A stretch of DNA of 64,000 bases from Crenobacter intestini (GTDB lineage Bacteria > Pseudomonadota > Gammaproteobacteria > Burkholderiales > Chromobacteriaceae), in assembly GCF_004919095.1 (NCBI RefSeq), contig NZ_STGJ01000001.1, positions 475,997 to 539,996 of the forward strand, given 5' to 3'. Positions 26,303 to 35,454 of this stretch are shown here, piece after piece. The notes under the pieces are model-generated. The model was not told where the DNA came from, made no database searches, and saw only the letters and a program-made list of their open reading frames with translations. The position numbers were made by a program, and so were the translations under genes. Each line of letters begins with the position of its first letter. The stretch's first letter is position 1.

Positions 26303-27481
26303 ATGAGCCATCCTCCCCAGCAACGCGTTCCCGCGACCTATATGCGCGGGGGCACCAGCAAGGGCGTGTTCTTCCGGCTGGAAGACCTGCCCCCCGCCTG
26401 CCAGAGCCCCGGCCGCGCGCGCGACGACCTCTTCATGCGCGTGATCGGCAGCCCCGACCCGTACGCCGCGCATATCGACGGCATGGGCGGCGCCACCTCC
26501 AGCACGTCCAAGTGCGTGATCCTGTCGCGCGCCAGCGTGCCGGACCACGACGTCGACTACCTGTACGGCCAGGTCTCGATCGACAAGCCCTTCGTCGACT
26601 GGTCGGGCAACTGCGGCAACCTCTCGACCGCCGCCGGCGCCTTCGCCATCCACGCCGGGCTGATCGACCCCGCGCGCGTGCCGGACAACGGCGTGTGCAC
26701 GGTGCGCATCTGGCAGGCCAATATCGGCAAGACCATCATCGCGCAGGTACCGGTGAGCAACGGCCAGGTGCAGGAGACCGGCGACTTCGAGCTCGACGGC
26801 GTGACCTTCCCGGCCGCCGAGATCGTGCTCGAATTCATGAACCCGTCCGACGACGGCGACCAGGGCGGCGCGATGTTCCCGACCGGGAACCTCATCGACC
26901 AGCTGGAAGTCCCCGGCGTCGGCACCGTCCCGGCGACCATGATCAACGCCGGCATCCCGACCGTGTTCGTCAACGCCTGCGACATCGGCTACCAGGGCAC
27001 CGAGCTCAGGGAAGACATCAACACCGACGCCGAAGCGCTCAAGCGCTTCGAGGCTATCCGCGTCGCCGGCGCCCTGCGCATGGGGCTGATCAAGCGCGCG
27101 GAAGACGCCGCCACCCGCCAGCACACGCCGAAGATCGCCTTCGTCGCGCCGCCGAAGGGCTACACCGCCGCCAGCGGCAAGCAGGTCGCCGCGGCTGAGG
27201 TCGACCTGCTGGTGCGTGCGCTGTCGATGGGCAAGCTGCACCACGCGATGATGGGCACCTGCGCGGTCGCCATCGGCACCGCCGCGGCGATCCCCGGCAC
27301 GCTGGTCAACCTCGCCGCCGGCGGCGGCGAGAAGGCCGCCGTGCGTTTCGGCCACCCGTCGGGCACCCTGCGCGTCGGCGCCGAGGCAAAGCTGGTTGAT
27401 GGAGAATGGACCGTCACCAAGGCGGTGATGAGCCGCAGCGCACGCATCCTGATGGAGGGCTGGGTGCGCGTGCCAGGCTAA
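26303..27481 (+). CDS. prpF: 2-methylaconitate cis-trans isomerase PrpF
   Basis: 392 residues, diaminopimelate-epimerase-like fold. N terminus PATYMRGGTSKGVFF and GNCGNLSTAAGAFAI are family marks; MNPSDDGDQGGAMFPTGN and FGHPSGTLRVG follow. It isomerises the AcnD product so that an aconitase can hydrate it. Last gene of prpBC-acnD-prpF; a terminator follows 29 bp later. Confidence 0.96.
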   Translation: MSHPPQQRVPATYMRGGTSKGVFFRLEDLPPACQSPGRARDDLFMRVIGSPDPYAAHIDGMGGATSSTSKCVILSRASVPDHDVDYLYGQVSIDKPFVDWSGNCGNLSTAAGAFAIHAGLIDPARVPDNGVCTVRIWQANIGKTIIAQVPVSNGQVQETGDFELDGVTFPAAEIVLEFMNPSDDGDQGGAMFPTGNLIDQLEVPGVGTVPATMINAGIPTVFVNACDIGYQGTELREDINTDAEALKRFEAIRVAGALRMGLIKRAEDAATRQHTPKIAFVAPPKGYTAASGKQVAAAEVDLLVRALSMGKLHHAMMGTCAVAIGTAAAIPGTLVNLAAGGGEKAAVRFGHPSGTLRVGAEAKLVDGEWTVTKAVMSRSARILMEGWVRVPG

Positions 27482-27509
27482 CCGCAGCAGTCGCCGCCCA
27501 CCCCCACCG

Positions 27510-27535
27510 ACGCCTGCCTTGTGCAGGCGTTTTTC
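27510..27535 (+). terminator. Intrinsic terminator of the prp operon
   Basis: An 8-bp stem ACGCCTGC/GCAGGCGT (27510-27517 with 27523-27530) has a 5-nt loop and is followed by TTTT. Confidence 0.9.
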
Positions 27536-27609
27536 CTGCTTTACCTGCAAGCAATATGCTGATTTAATAGCGGCGAATTTAACCCATTCTCATAACGTGG
27601 ACATCCGCC

Positions 27610-29235
27610 ATGCGCAAACTCGCCGACTGGCCGATCTGGCTGCGCCTTACCCTGGCCATCTGGTGCTGCCTGGCCATCGCCTGGGGCAGCCTGATCGCGT
27701 GGGAAGTGAAGGTCAGCCGCGAGATCGCCGTCGCCCAGGCCAAGGACCTCGCGCACAGCATGAACGAGATGACCATGGCCGGCCTCACCGGCATGATGAT
27801 CACCGGCACCGTCGCCCAGCGCGACGTCTTCCTCGACCAGATCCGCGAACTGTCCGCCGTGCACGACCTGCGCGTGCTGCGCGGCGACGGCGTGAACAAG
27901 GTGTTCGGCCCGGGCAACGCCGGCGACAAGGCCAAGGCGGGCGACGGCGTCGAACGGCAGGTGCTCGAAAGCGGCAAACCGCATGTGGCGATCGAGAGCA
28001 CGCCCGAGGGCGAGATGCTGCGCGTGGTCTACCCGACCCTCGCGTCAAGGAATTACTTGGGCAAGAACTGCATCAGCTGCCACCAGGTGGCCGAGGGCAC
28101 GCCCTTGGGCGCCGTCAGCATGCGGGTGTCGCTCACCAAGACCTACGGCGCGGTCGACGAATTCCGCAACCAGAGCATCGCCTTCGCCCTGTTCCTGTCG
28201 CTGCCGCTGATGGGCGTCGTCTACTTCTTCATCCGCCGTTTCGTCAGCCAGCCGCTGAAGCGGATGTCGCAGGGGCTGGCCGAACTGGCCGAGGGGGACG
28301 GCGACCTCACCCGCCGCCTGCCGGTGACCCGCCGCGACGAGATCGGCGTCGCCGCCTACCGCTTCAATCGCCTGCTCGAGACGATCACCGCGCTGGTCGG
28401 CGACGTCAGCCGCACCGCCGGCGCGGTCGCCGCTTCCGCCCGCACGCTGACCTCACACGCGGGCAACCTGACCGAAGGCTCGGCGCGGCAGAAGGCGCAG
28501 TCCGCGGCGGCCTCCGGCGAAGTCGACGCGCTTGCCCGCCATATCGCGCAGATCGCCGAACAGGCAGGCCAGGTGCGCGAGGGCTCGACGCAGAGCGCCG
28601 GTCACGCCAAGGCCGGCCGCGACAGCATGCAGAAGCTGCAGGACGAGGCTCAGGCCGTCGAACGCGCGATCCGCCTGATGGCCGACGCCGAAAACGACTT
28701 CATGCAGTCGACGCACGCGATCAACGACATGACGCGCCAGGTGCGCGAAATCGCCGAGCAGACCAATCTGCTGGCGCTGAACGCCGCGATCGAGGCAGCA
28801 CGCGCCGGTGAAGCCGGCCGCGGCTTCGCGGTGGTCGCCGACGAGGTGAGAAAGCTCGCCGAGAAGTCCGCCGCATCCGCCGCGCAGATCGACCGCGTCA
28901 CCACCGCGCTGGGGCCGCAGTCGGCTTCGGTACGCGAGGCGCTGGAGCAGAGCATGGGCTTGCTCGAGGCGAGCCGCCACTCGAGCGGGATGGTCGCCGA
29001 GCGGCTCGCGGCGTCGAGCGAGGCGGCCAGCGAAGTGAGCCGCGAACTGGACGCGATCGTCGCCGTCACCGAGCAGCAGTCGCAAAGCAGCGCGGCGGTG
29101 TCGCGCCATATCGACGCGATCGCCGAGGGCGCCGAGGCGAACGACGCATCGATCGCGCAGGCGGTACAGTCGGTCGACGAGCTCTCGCGCCTGGCCAGGA
29201 CATTGCAGGCGTCGGTCGAACGCTTCAAGGTGTAA
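27610..29235 (+). CDS. Methyl-accepting chemotaxis protein with periplasmic c-type heme motif
   Basis: 541 residues. TM1 (about 11-32) is followed by a ~155-residue periplasmic domain with a C-x-x-C-H heme attachment motif (CISCH, Cys154/Cys157/His158) close to TM2 (about 184-208). A HAMP (about 210-262) and a cytoplasmic signalling domain follow, with hairpin tip [20 protein letters not shown] and [18 protein letters not shown]. The periplasmic part resembles the DUF3365/Tll0287-like sensors that bind heme c. A redox, oxygen or NO signal is plausible but inferred. It precedes a second chemoreceptor gene; the two are separated by 170 bp containing a sigma-54 promoter. Confidence 0.9.
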   Translation: MRKLADWPIWLRLTLAIWCCLAIAWGSLIAWEVKVSREIAVAQAKDLAHSMNEMTMAGLTGMMITGTVAQRDVFLDQIRELSAVHDLRVLRGDGVNKVFGPGNAGDKAKAGDGVERQVLESGKPHVAIESTPEGEMLRVVYPTLASRNYLGKNCISCHQVAEGTPLGAVSMRVSLTKTYGAVDEFRNQSIAFALFLSLPLMGVVYFFIRRFVSQPLKRMSQGLAELAEGDGDLTRRLPVTRRDEIGVAAYRFNRLLETITALVGDVSRTAGAVAASARTLTSHAGNLTEGSARQKAQSAAASGEVDALARHIAQIAEQAGQVREGSTQSAGHAKAGRDSMQKLQDEAQAVERAIRLMADAENDFMQSTHAINDMTRQVREIAEQTNLLALNAAIEAARAGEAGRGFAVVADEVRKLAEKSAASAAQIDRVTTALGPQSASVREALEQSMGLLEASRHSSGMVAERLAASSEAASEVSRELDAIVAVTEQQSQSSAAVSRHIDAIAEGAEANDASIAQAVQSVDELSRLARTLQASVERFKV

Positions 29236-29357
29236 GCCGCAGGCTGCGCTCCGCCCCGCGCAGCCCCGCCAACGCACCAGGACAGGGCACCCTCCCGCCG
29301 CATGCACCCGACTTGTGCACGCACTGCGCGGCAGGGGTGTGATCACGGCACCATCCT

Positions 29358-29373
29358 TGGCATGCCAATTGCA
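29358..29373 (+). promoter_or_regulatory. Sigma-54 promoter upstream of the second chemoreceptor
   Basis: TGGCATGCCAATTGCA matches the sigma-54 consensus TGGCACG-N4-TTGCA. GG and GC are spaced by exactly 10 nt and only one position in the two boxes differs. The predicted start is ~29385, 21 bp before the ATG with its AGGAC site. Confidence 0.75.
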
Positions 29374-29405
29374 TTACAAGGGCATCAGCGATCAGGACGC
29401 CCAGC

Positions 29406-31556
29406 ATGCCCCCTACCTTGCAAAGCCACCGTATGGCACTCGCCGCTGCCGAACGCAGCTGGCTACCCGTCTTCGGCCGCACCGGCAAACTCGCGATGCG
29501 CGTCGCCTGCGCGCTCAACCGCGACCGTTACCCGGTGATCGAGGACATCTTCGAAAATTTCGCGCGCACCCGCGTGCGCATCCTGCAATCGTGGGCCAGC
29601 CAGCAGTGGCAGGCGCTCGAGGCGCTCGCCCGCCAGTTGCAGACGACGCCGGCCGCCGCCCAGGCGTCCCTGCTGCGGGACGCGCTCGCCCAACTTGGCG
29701 ACGCCACCGAACTTTATGTGGCAACAATGGACGGGCGGGTGCTGATGTCGAGCGCCGCCGCGCGACAGGGGCAGGCGGTCGCCGAGCCGCGCGCCTGCCG
29801 GCAGGGGTGTACGGCGCCGCTGTTGCATGGCCCGTACATCGACCCGGTCACGCTGGCGCTTGGCGCGCGCAGCTCGGCCTTCCACGACGCGGTGACGCTG
29901 GTCTTTCACCAGCCGCTGCCCTGCGGCACCCGCTGCCTGTGCGCGCGCGTCCCCAACGACGTGCTGGGCGACCTGATCCAGCGCGAGGCCGGGCATATCT
30001 TCCACGAGTCGGGCGACAACTACCTGTTCATGGTCCGCTCGAACTTCGACCCGTCGATCCGGCCGGGCACCGCGCTGTCGCGCTCGCGTTTCGAGGACCG
30101 CACCTTCAGCGGCGGCGACAACCTGAAGGACGGCGTGCGCACCGCGTACGGCACCGTGCGCGTGTCGGCGCACACCGAGCTCGAACTGGTGTTCAACGAC
30201 CCGGCCACCGGCCGGCTGCACCCGGGCGTGCGCGAGACGATACGCAAGGGCGACAACCTGTTCGTCACCTACCCCGGCTACGCCGACTACCGGCATATCC
30301 CGGTGGTCGGCAAGGGCGTCACCTTCTCGCTGCCGGGCTCGCCGGACAGCTGGGGCATGATGTGCGAGGCCGACCTCGCCGAGGTGTACCGCTACCGCTC
30401 GGTCGCCGACAAGCTCACCTTCAGCTTCGCACGCGTGCAACTGGCACTGTGCGCGGCGGTGCTCGCGACCGACCAGCTGTTCGAGCTGTCGCTGGCGGGT
30501 AAGGCGGCGACGCTCGCCGCGCTCGCGATCACCGGCACCCTCGCCTTCCGCGCCTTGCACGCGAGGCCGGTCAGCGTCCGCCTGCGCGCGGTGAGTGCGA
30601 TGCTGCGCGACATCGTCGACGGCGAAGGCGACCTGCGCCGGCGCATCGACCGCCAGCAGCTGCCTGCCGACGAAACCGGCGTGATGGCACAGTGGGTGAA
30701 CAGCCTGATCGACCAGCTCGACTTGATGCTCGGGCGCGTGCTCTCGCACAGCCAGCGTTTGGGTGCGCACAACCAGAACATGAGCCGGCACGGCGGCGAA
30801 GCCGGCGCCGCGGTCGGTGAGGTATGCGACAGCGCGCGGCACAGCGCGCACGCCGGCGAGCGCCAGCGCGAGATGCTCGAGGAGGCCGACCGCTACGCCG
30901 AGCATGTGCGCGAGGCGACCGCCCGCCAGTTGGCCGCCTCGCTCAGCCAGATGCAGAACGTCGGCGAGCGCACCCGCTCGATCCGGCAGACCGTCGCCGC
31001 GTCGGCGTCGACCATAGACTCGCTGGGGGACGGCACGCGGCGGATCGGCAGCGTGGTCGAACTGATCCAGGAAGTGGCCGAGCAGACCAACCTGCTGGCG
31101 CTGAACGCCGCGATCGAGGCGGCGCGCGCGGGCGAGGCCGGCCGCGGCTTCGCGGTGGTCGCCGACGAAGTCAGGAAGCTGGCCGAGCGCACGCGCAGCA
31201 ACACCGAGGAAATCCGCGCGATGATCGGCCAGGTGCAGGCGCAGGCGCACGACGCGGTCGGCAGCATGCAGTCGGGCATGCAGGATCTGGAAGAAGGCCT
31301 GCAACTGGCCGAGTCGTCGAACGGGGAGAGCCAGGCACTCTACGCGCTGATCGACGGGCTGATCAGCACCATCGCCCGCCTGTCGGACGCCGCGCGCGAC
31401 GGCACGCGCGAAATGGAGAAGATCGGCACGGCCAGCGCCACGCTGTCGGTAAGGCAAGCGCGGCTGTCGGCCAGCGTCGAGGTGACCGGCCAGGACATCC
31501 AGCGCCTGCTCGCCGAGACCGGCCACTTCAAGGTCAGCCACGCGCCTGCCCCCTGA
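29406..31556 (+). CDS. Methyl-accepting chemotaxis protein with Cys-rich N-terminal sensor
   Basis: 716 residues. No hydrophobic segment is evident in the first ~335 residues; a hydrophobic stretch lies at about 340-384, then a HAMP-like region and the signalling domain (hairpin tip [37 protein letters not shown]). The sensor has five clustered cysteines, C131-x3-C135 and C173-x3-C177-x-C179, that could bind metal or act in redox sensing. The later part ([12 protein letters not shown]..., [27 protein letters not shown]) resembles Cache-type domains. The ligand is unknown. A sigma-54 promoter upstream suggests co-regulation with motility genes. Confidence 0.87.
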   Translation: MPPTLQSHRMALAAAERSWLPVFGRTGKLAMRVACALNRDRYPVIEDIFENFARTRVRILQSWASQQWQALEALARQLQTTPAAAQASLLRDALAQLGDATELYVATMDGRVLMSSAAARQGQAVAEPRACRQGCTAPLLHGPYIDPVTLALGARSSAFHDAVTLVFHQPLPCGTRCLCARVPNDVLGDLIQREAGHIFHESGDNYLFMVRSNFDPSIRPGTALSRSRFEDRTFSGGDNLKDGVRTAYGTVRVSAHTELELVFNDPATGRLHPGVRETIRKGDNLFVTYPGYADYRHIPVVGKGVTFSLPGSPDSWGMMCEADLAEVYRYRSVADKLTFSFARVQLALCAAVLATDQLFELSLAGKAATLAALAITGTLAFRALHARPVSVRLRAVSAMLRDIVDGEGDLRRRIDRQQLPADETGVMAQWVNSLIDQLDLMLGRVLSHSQRLGAHNQNMSRHGGEAGAAVGEVCDSARHSAHAGERQREMLEEADRYAEHVREATARQLAASLSQMQNVGERTRSIRQTVAASASTIDSLGDGTRRIGSVVELIQEVAEQTNLLALNAAIEAARAGEAGRGFAVVADEVRKLAERTRSNTEEIRAMIGQVQAQAHDAVGSMQSGMQDLEEGLQLAESSNGESQALYALIDGLISTIARLSDAARDGTREMEKIGTASATLSVRQARLSASVEVTGQDIQRLLAETGHFKVSHAPAP

Positions 31557-31667
31557 GGGGCATGGCCCGAGCAGACCGCAAGGCCGTCGGCGCGACCGGC
31601 GAGAGTGCAAAGCTTGCTATAACAGGTGCATAGTCTGTCCTGGCCTGACCGCCCCCTGCCCTTCGCC

Positions 31668-31862
31668 ATGCCTAACCGCCCTCCCCCAGACGCGCCGCCA
31701 TCACCCGGCGAGCGCTACCACCACCAGAAGTCGGCGCTGCCGAGCAAGCCGTGCGCGGCATGCGGCCGGCCGATGCGCTGGCGCCGCCGCTGGGCGAACA
31801 ACTGGGACGAGGTGAAGTACTGCTCGGACGCCTGCCGCTTGGCGAAGGCGCGCCGTGCCTAG
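31668..31862 (+). CDS. DUF2256 zinc-finger-like protein
   Basis: 64 residues from ATG 31668. The core HHQKSALPSKPCAACGRPM and KYCSDACRLAKARRA gives a C-x2-C...C-x3-C zinc-ribbon pattern with conserved Trp residues between. DUF2256 proteins are typically encoded beside cryptochrome/photolyase genes, as here; their role is unknown. The end overlaps the next gene by 8 bp. Confidence 0.85.
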   Translation: MPNRPPPDAPPSPGERYHHQKSALPSKPCAACGRPMRWRRRWANNWDEVKYCSDACRLAKARRA

Positions 31863-33438
31863 GCCGCGCAACCTGGTGGCGGTGCTGGGCGACCAGCTCG
31901 ACCCGGACGCGGCGGCGTTCGACGCGTTCGACCCCGCGTGCGACAGGGTATGGATGGCCGAAGTCACCGACGAGTCGGCCCCCTACCGCTCGAGCAAACA
32001 GCGCAGCACCCTGTTCCTCTCCGCCATGCGCCACTTCGCGGCCGAACTGACGGCCCGCGGGTGGCCGCTTAGCTACACCCGCCTCGACGACGAAGGCAAC
32101 GCAGGCAGCCTGCACGCGCAGCTGGACGCCGACCTCACGCGCCTGGGTGCTACCCAGCTGATCGTGACGCAGCCGGGCGAGTGGCGGGTGCTTGCCATGT
32201 TGCAGAACGTCGCCGCCCAACACGGCGTGCCGCTGGAGGTGCGCGCCGACCGCCACTTCATGGTGTCGGACGCCGACTTTGCCCGCCATCTCGCGGCGCA
32301 CAAGAGCTTGCGCCTGGAGACCTTTTACCGGGAACAGCGCAAGCGCTTCGGCGTGTTGATGGAAGAAGCCAACGGCGCTGCGCGGCCGGTTGGCGGGCGC
32401 TGGAACTTCGATACCGACAACCGCCACCCATTACCCCCAGACGGGCCGGGCCTGCTCACGCAACGCCAGCCAACCCCGCCCGACGCGATCACCCGCGAAG
32501 CGATGGCGCTGGTGAATACGCGTCTTGCCCACCTGCCGGGCTCGCTTGACGCGTTTGCCTGGCCGGTCACCCGCGAGGCGGCGCTCAAGGCGCTTGATGT
32601 GTTTATCGAGGCGCGGCTGCCCTCGTTCGGCCGCTACCAGGACGCGATGTGGCCGGACGACCCCTGGCTCTACCACGCGCATTTGTCCGCCGCGCTGAAT
32701 TTGAAGCTGTTGAGCCCACGCGAGGTGATCGGGGCGGCGGAGCGTGCCTACCACAGTGGACGGGCGCCGCTGGCCAGCGTCGAGGGGTTTATCCGGCAGA
32801 TCCTCGGCTGGCGCGAGTACGTACGCGGGGTGTACTGGAGCCAGATGCCGGCTTACGCCGACGCCAACGCACTGGAAGCTGGCGCGGCGCTACCCTCTTG
32901 GTATTGGAGCGGCGACACCGAGCTTGCCTGCCTGAAGGATGTGATCGCGCAGACGCTCAAGCACGGCTACGCCAACCATATCCAGCGCCTGATGGTGGCC
33001 GGCCTGTACGCACTGCTGCTGGGCGTCGACCCCAGGCAGATTCACGCCTGGTTTCTCGCGGTGTACGTCGACGCGGTCGAGTGGGTCGAGTTGCCTAACG
33101 TGATAGGCATGAGCCAGTACGCCGACGGCGGCCGGATGGCGAGCAAGCCCTACGCGGCCACCGGCAAGTACATCCAGCGCATGAGCCCGTATTGCGCCAG
33201 TTGCCGCTACAAGCCGGAGCAAAAAACGGGGGAACGCGCGTGTCCGTTCACCACCCTGTACTGGGACTTCCTGCTGCGCCATCAACAGCGCTTCGCCAAG
33301 CACCCGCGCATGGCGCTGCAGATCCGGCAACTGGACAGGCTACCCGACGACGAAAAGCAGCAGATCAGACGGCAAGCGCAAACCCTGCGGGACAAGGAAA
33401 ACGGCGATGACACGCTGGCACCAAGGCGACCTGAGTGA
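31855..33438 (+). CDS. Iron-sulfur cryptochrome/(6-4) photolyase family protein
   Basis: 527 residues from GTG 31855, overlapping the DUF2256 gene. It starts RNLVAVLGDQLDPDAAAF, as in the FeS-BCP (PhrB-like) class, not classical CPD photolyases. Four candidate [4Fe-4S] cysteines are in place: one in TELACLKDVI, a C-x2-C in SPYCASCRYK and one 13 residues later in GERACPFTTLYWDF. This spacing matches the class as I recall it. FAD-binding segments include GFIRQILGWREYVRGVYW and NHIQRLMVAGLYALLLG. It likely repairs (6-4) photoproducts with light. First enzyme of a four-gene operon. Confidence 0.92.
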   Translation: MPRPRNLVAVLGDQLDPDAAAFDAFDPACDRVWMAEVTDESAPYRSSKQRSTLFLSAMRHFAAELTARGWPLSYTRLDDEGNAGSLHAQLDADLTRLGATQLIVTQPGEWRVLAMLQNVAAQHGVPLEVRADRHFMVSDADFARHLAAHKSLRLETFYREQRKRFGVLMEEANGAARPVGGRWNFDTDNRHPLPPDGPGLLTQRQPTPPDAITREAMALVNTRLAHLPGSLDAFAWPVTREAALKALDVFIEARLPSFGRYQDAMWPDDPWLYHAHLSAALNLKLLSPREVIGAAERAYHSGRAPLASVEGFIRQILGWREYVRGVYWSQMPAYADANALEAGAALPSWYWSGDTELACLKDVIAQTLKHGYANHIQRLMVAGLYALLLGVDPRQIHAWFLAVYVDAVEWVELPNVIGMSQYADGGRMASKPYAATGKYIQRMSPYCASCRYKPEQKTGERACPFTTLYWDFLLRHQQRFAKHPRMALQIRQLDRLPDDEKQQIRRQAQTLRDKENGDDTLAPRRPE

Positions 33439-34657
33439 GCTTTCCGGCGCGCCGGACAGTTTGGCGGCGCTGCCGTATGAGGCGAGCGTGGACGCGGCGC
33501 TGGCGCGCATCGCCACGTTTGACCCGGCGCGTTACGCGAGGACGCGCAACGCGCTTACCGGCCATGTCAGCACGCTGTCGCCCTACATCACGCACGGGCT
33601 GATCAGCCTGGTCGACGTGCTGCGGCAGGTCGACGCGCGCCACGCGCTGCCGGTGCCGCACAAGTTCGTATACGAGCTGGGCTGGCGCGCCTACTTTCGC
33701 CATGTGTGGCAGCAGCGCGGCGCGGGCATCCTGCAGGACCTTCACGCAGGGCCCCTGCCCAGCCACGCCTACCAGGTCGAAGTCCCCGCCGACGTACGCG
33801 AGGCGCGCAGCGGGCTCGCGGTGATCGACTGCGCCGTGCGCGAACTCTACACCGTCGGCACCCTGCACAACCACGCGCGCATGTGGCTGGCGAGCTACCT
33901 TGTCCACCTGCGCAAGGTGCACTGGCGCGCCGGCGCCGACTGGCTTTACTCGCACCTGCTGGACGGCGATATGGCGAGCAACCACCTGAGCTGGCAGTGG
34001 GTCGCCGGCACCGGCAGCCACAAGCCCTATCTCTTCAACGCGGAGAACGTCGCCCGCTACGCACCTGCTGCCTGGCAGTGCCCGGGCAGCGTGCTGGATA
34101 CCAGCTACGCGGCACTGGAGGCGATCGCGTTTTCAGATCTGAAGTTTCCGCCCGCGCCCGGCACGCACGCCGAGGGCGTGGCCGAGCCCGCCTTGCTAAC
34201 GGCACCGCCCGATTTTTGCGGCGCGAGCGCGCCCGACAGCGCCCACGTCGCCGGCTGCGACGTGTGGCTGGTCCACCCCTGGTGTCTGGGCTGCGCGCCC
34301 GCCAACCTGCCGGCGAACACCCGGGTGATCGGCGTGTACCTGGCCGACTTTCACCGCGACTGGCCGTGGACGGCGCAGCGCTGGCAGTTTGTATCAACGG
34401 CGATGAAAACCATCGCCCCCATCTGCTGGCACGGCGATGTGTCCGATATCACCGCCGCGCTCAAAACTGCCCGCAGCGTGCGCACCGTTGCCGAGCCGCA
34501 CCTCGCGCCCTGGCTCGGGCATTTCGCCACGTGCGAGGCACCGGCCAGCCTGTTCCCCGCCGTACAAGGGCCTTGCGCCTCGTTCTCGCAGTGGTGGCGC
34601 GCGGCGACCGCGGGTTTCACCAACGCAAGCGAGCTCATCGCGCGGCAAGGCGGCTGA
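33407..34657 (+). CDS. Photolyase-like FAD-binding protein with C-terminal alpha/beta domain
   Basis: 416 residues; ATG 33407 overlaps the previous gene by 32 bp. Residues 1-235 form a photolyase FAD-binding domain: STLSPYITHGLISLVDVL, FVYELGWRAYFRHVW, TLHNHARMWLASYLVH and DGDMASNHLSWQWVAGTGSH are the usual flavin-contact segments. The N-terminal antenna domain is missing. Instead the C-terminal ~130 residues (GCDVWLVHPWCLGC, RVIGVYLADFHRDWPW, ICWHGDVSDITAALKTA) read like an alpha/beta domain placed after the flavin domain. Activity on DNA is unknown. Confidence 0.82.
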   Translation: MTRWHQGDLSELSGAPDSLAALPYEASVDAALARIATFDPARYARTRNALTGHVSTLSPYITHGLISLVDVLRQVDARHALPVPHKFVYELGWRAYFRHVWQQRGAGILQDLHAGPLPSHAYQVEVPADVREARSGLAVIDCAVRELYTVGTLHNHARMWLASYLVHLRKVHWRAGADWLYSHLLDGDMASNHLSWQWVAGTGSHKPYLFNAENVARYAPAAWQCPGSVLDTSYAALEAIAFSDLKFPPAPGTHAEGVAEPALLTAPPDFCGASAPDSAHVAGCDVWLVHPWCLGCAPANLPANTRVIGVYLADFHRDWPWTAQRWQFVSTAMKTIAPICWHGDVSDITAALKTARSVRTVAEPHLAPWLGHFATCEAPASLFPAVQGPCASFSQWWRAATAGFTNASELIARQGG

Positions 34658-34689
34658 CCCGACAACCCTGCTTCACAGGAGGCTAACGC

Positions 34690-35421
34690 ATGACTTCGAT
34701 CGTGATGATTACCGGCGCAAGCGGCGGCATCGGCCGCGCGCTCGCCCGTCAGCTGTCGGCCGCGGGGGCACGTGTCGTCGCCGTCGGGCGGGACGGTACA
34801 AAGCTTGAAGACGTGGACGCGGAACTCAGGGTTACCGCCGACGTGAGCACGGCGGAGGGCGCAGCGCTCGCGCTTGCCGCCTGCCAGGACGCGTTAGGCG
34901 CCTCGCCCGACGGCCTCGCGCATTGCGCGGGCAGCACCCTGATCGCGCCCCTGCACCGCACCAAACTTGAAGCCTGGCAGGCGATCTTGCGGGCGAACCT
35001 GGACAGCGCGTTTTACACATTGCAAGCCTGGCACGCGGCGCGTGGCGGGCAGGCCGGCGCCGCGGTGTTCTGCAGCTCGGTGGTGGCGCGCATCGGCGTC
35101 GCCAACCACGAAGCGATCGCGGCGGCCAAGGGCGGGGTCGAAGCGCTGGTGCGCAGCGCCGCCGCGACTTACGCCGCGCAGGGCCTGCGCGTCAACGCGG
35201 TGGCGCCGGGCATGACCGACACGCCGCTGACCGCGCCGATGTTGGGTATGCCTGCGCTGCGCGAAGCGGCCGGCCGCCAGTACCCGCTAGGCGGCCTGCA
35301 AAGCGCCGAGCAGGTCGCCGGGGTGATGGCGTGGTTGTTAAGCGAAGGGGCCAGCCGCATCACCGGCCAGGTCATCGCGGTGGACGGTGGCTTCACCACG
35401 ATCCGGCCGCTGGTGAAGTAG
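34690..35421 (+). CDS. SDR family protein lacking the catalytic Tyr
   Basis: 243 residues, Rossmann fold with GASGGIGRA (9-17) for dinucleotide, HCAGS (NAG-like region, 79-82), Asn103, Ser130 and Lys147. The position of the catalytic Tyr (four before Lys147) is Ile143 (EAIAAAKGG), so the normal Tyr-x3-Lys motif is incomplete. It may be a non-catalytic NAD(P)-binding protein or use another residue. It follows the photolyase-like genes by 32 bp with an AGGAGG site and closes the light/repair operon. The substrate is unknown. Confidence 0.88.
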   Translation: MTSIVMITGASGGIGRALARQLSAAGARVVAVGRDGTKLEDVDAELRVTADVSTAEGAALALAACQDALGASPDGLAHCAGSTLIAPLHRTKLEAWQAILRANLDSAFYTLQAWHAARGGQAGAAVFCSSVVARIGVANHEAIAAAKGGVEALVRSAAATYAAQGLRVNAVAPGMTDTPLTAPMLGMPALREAAGRQYPLGGLQSAEQVAGVMAWLLSEGASRITGQVIAVDGGFTTIRPLVK

Positions 35422-35454
35422 AAGCAAGCCATTCTGCTGGAGACGCGCCGCCGA

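Noticed and set aside
29463..31610. Minus-strand open frame of ~700 codons opposite the second chemoreceptor
   Set aside because: A composition artefact of a GC-rich gene on the other strand; the plus-strand product has clear MCP motifs.
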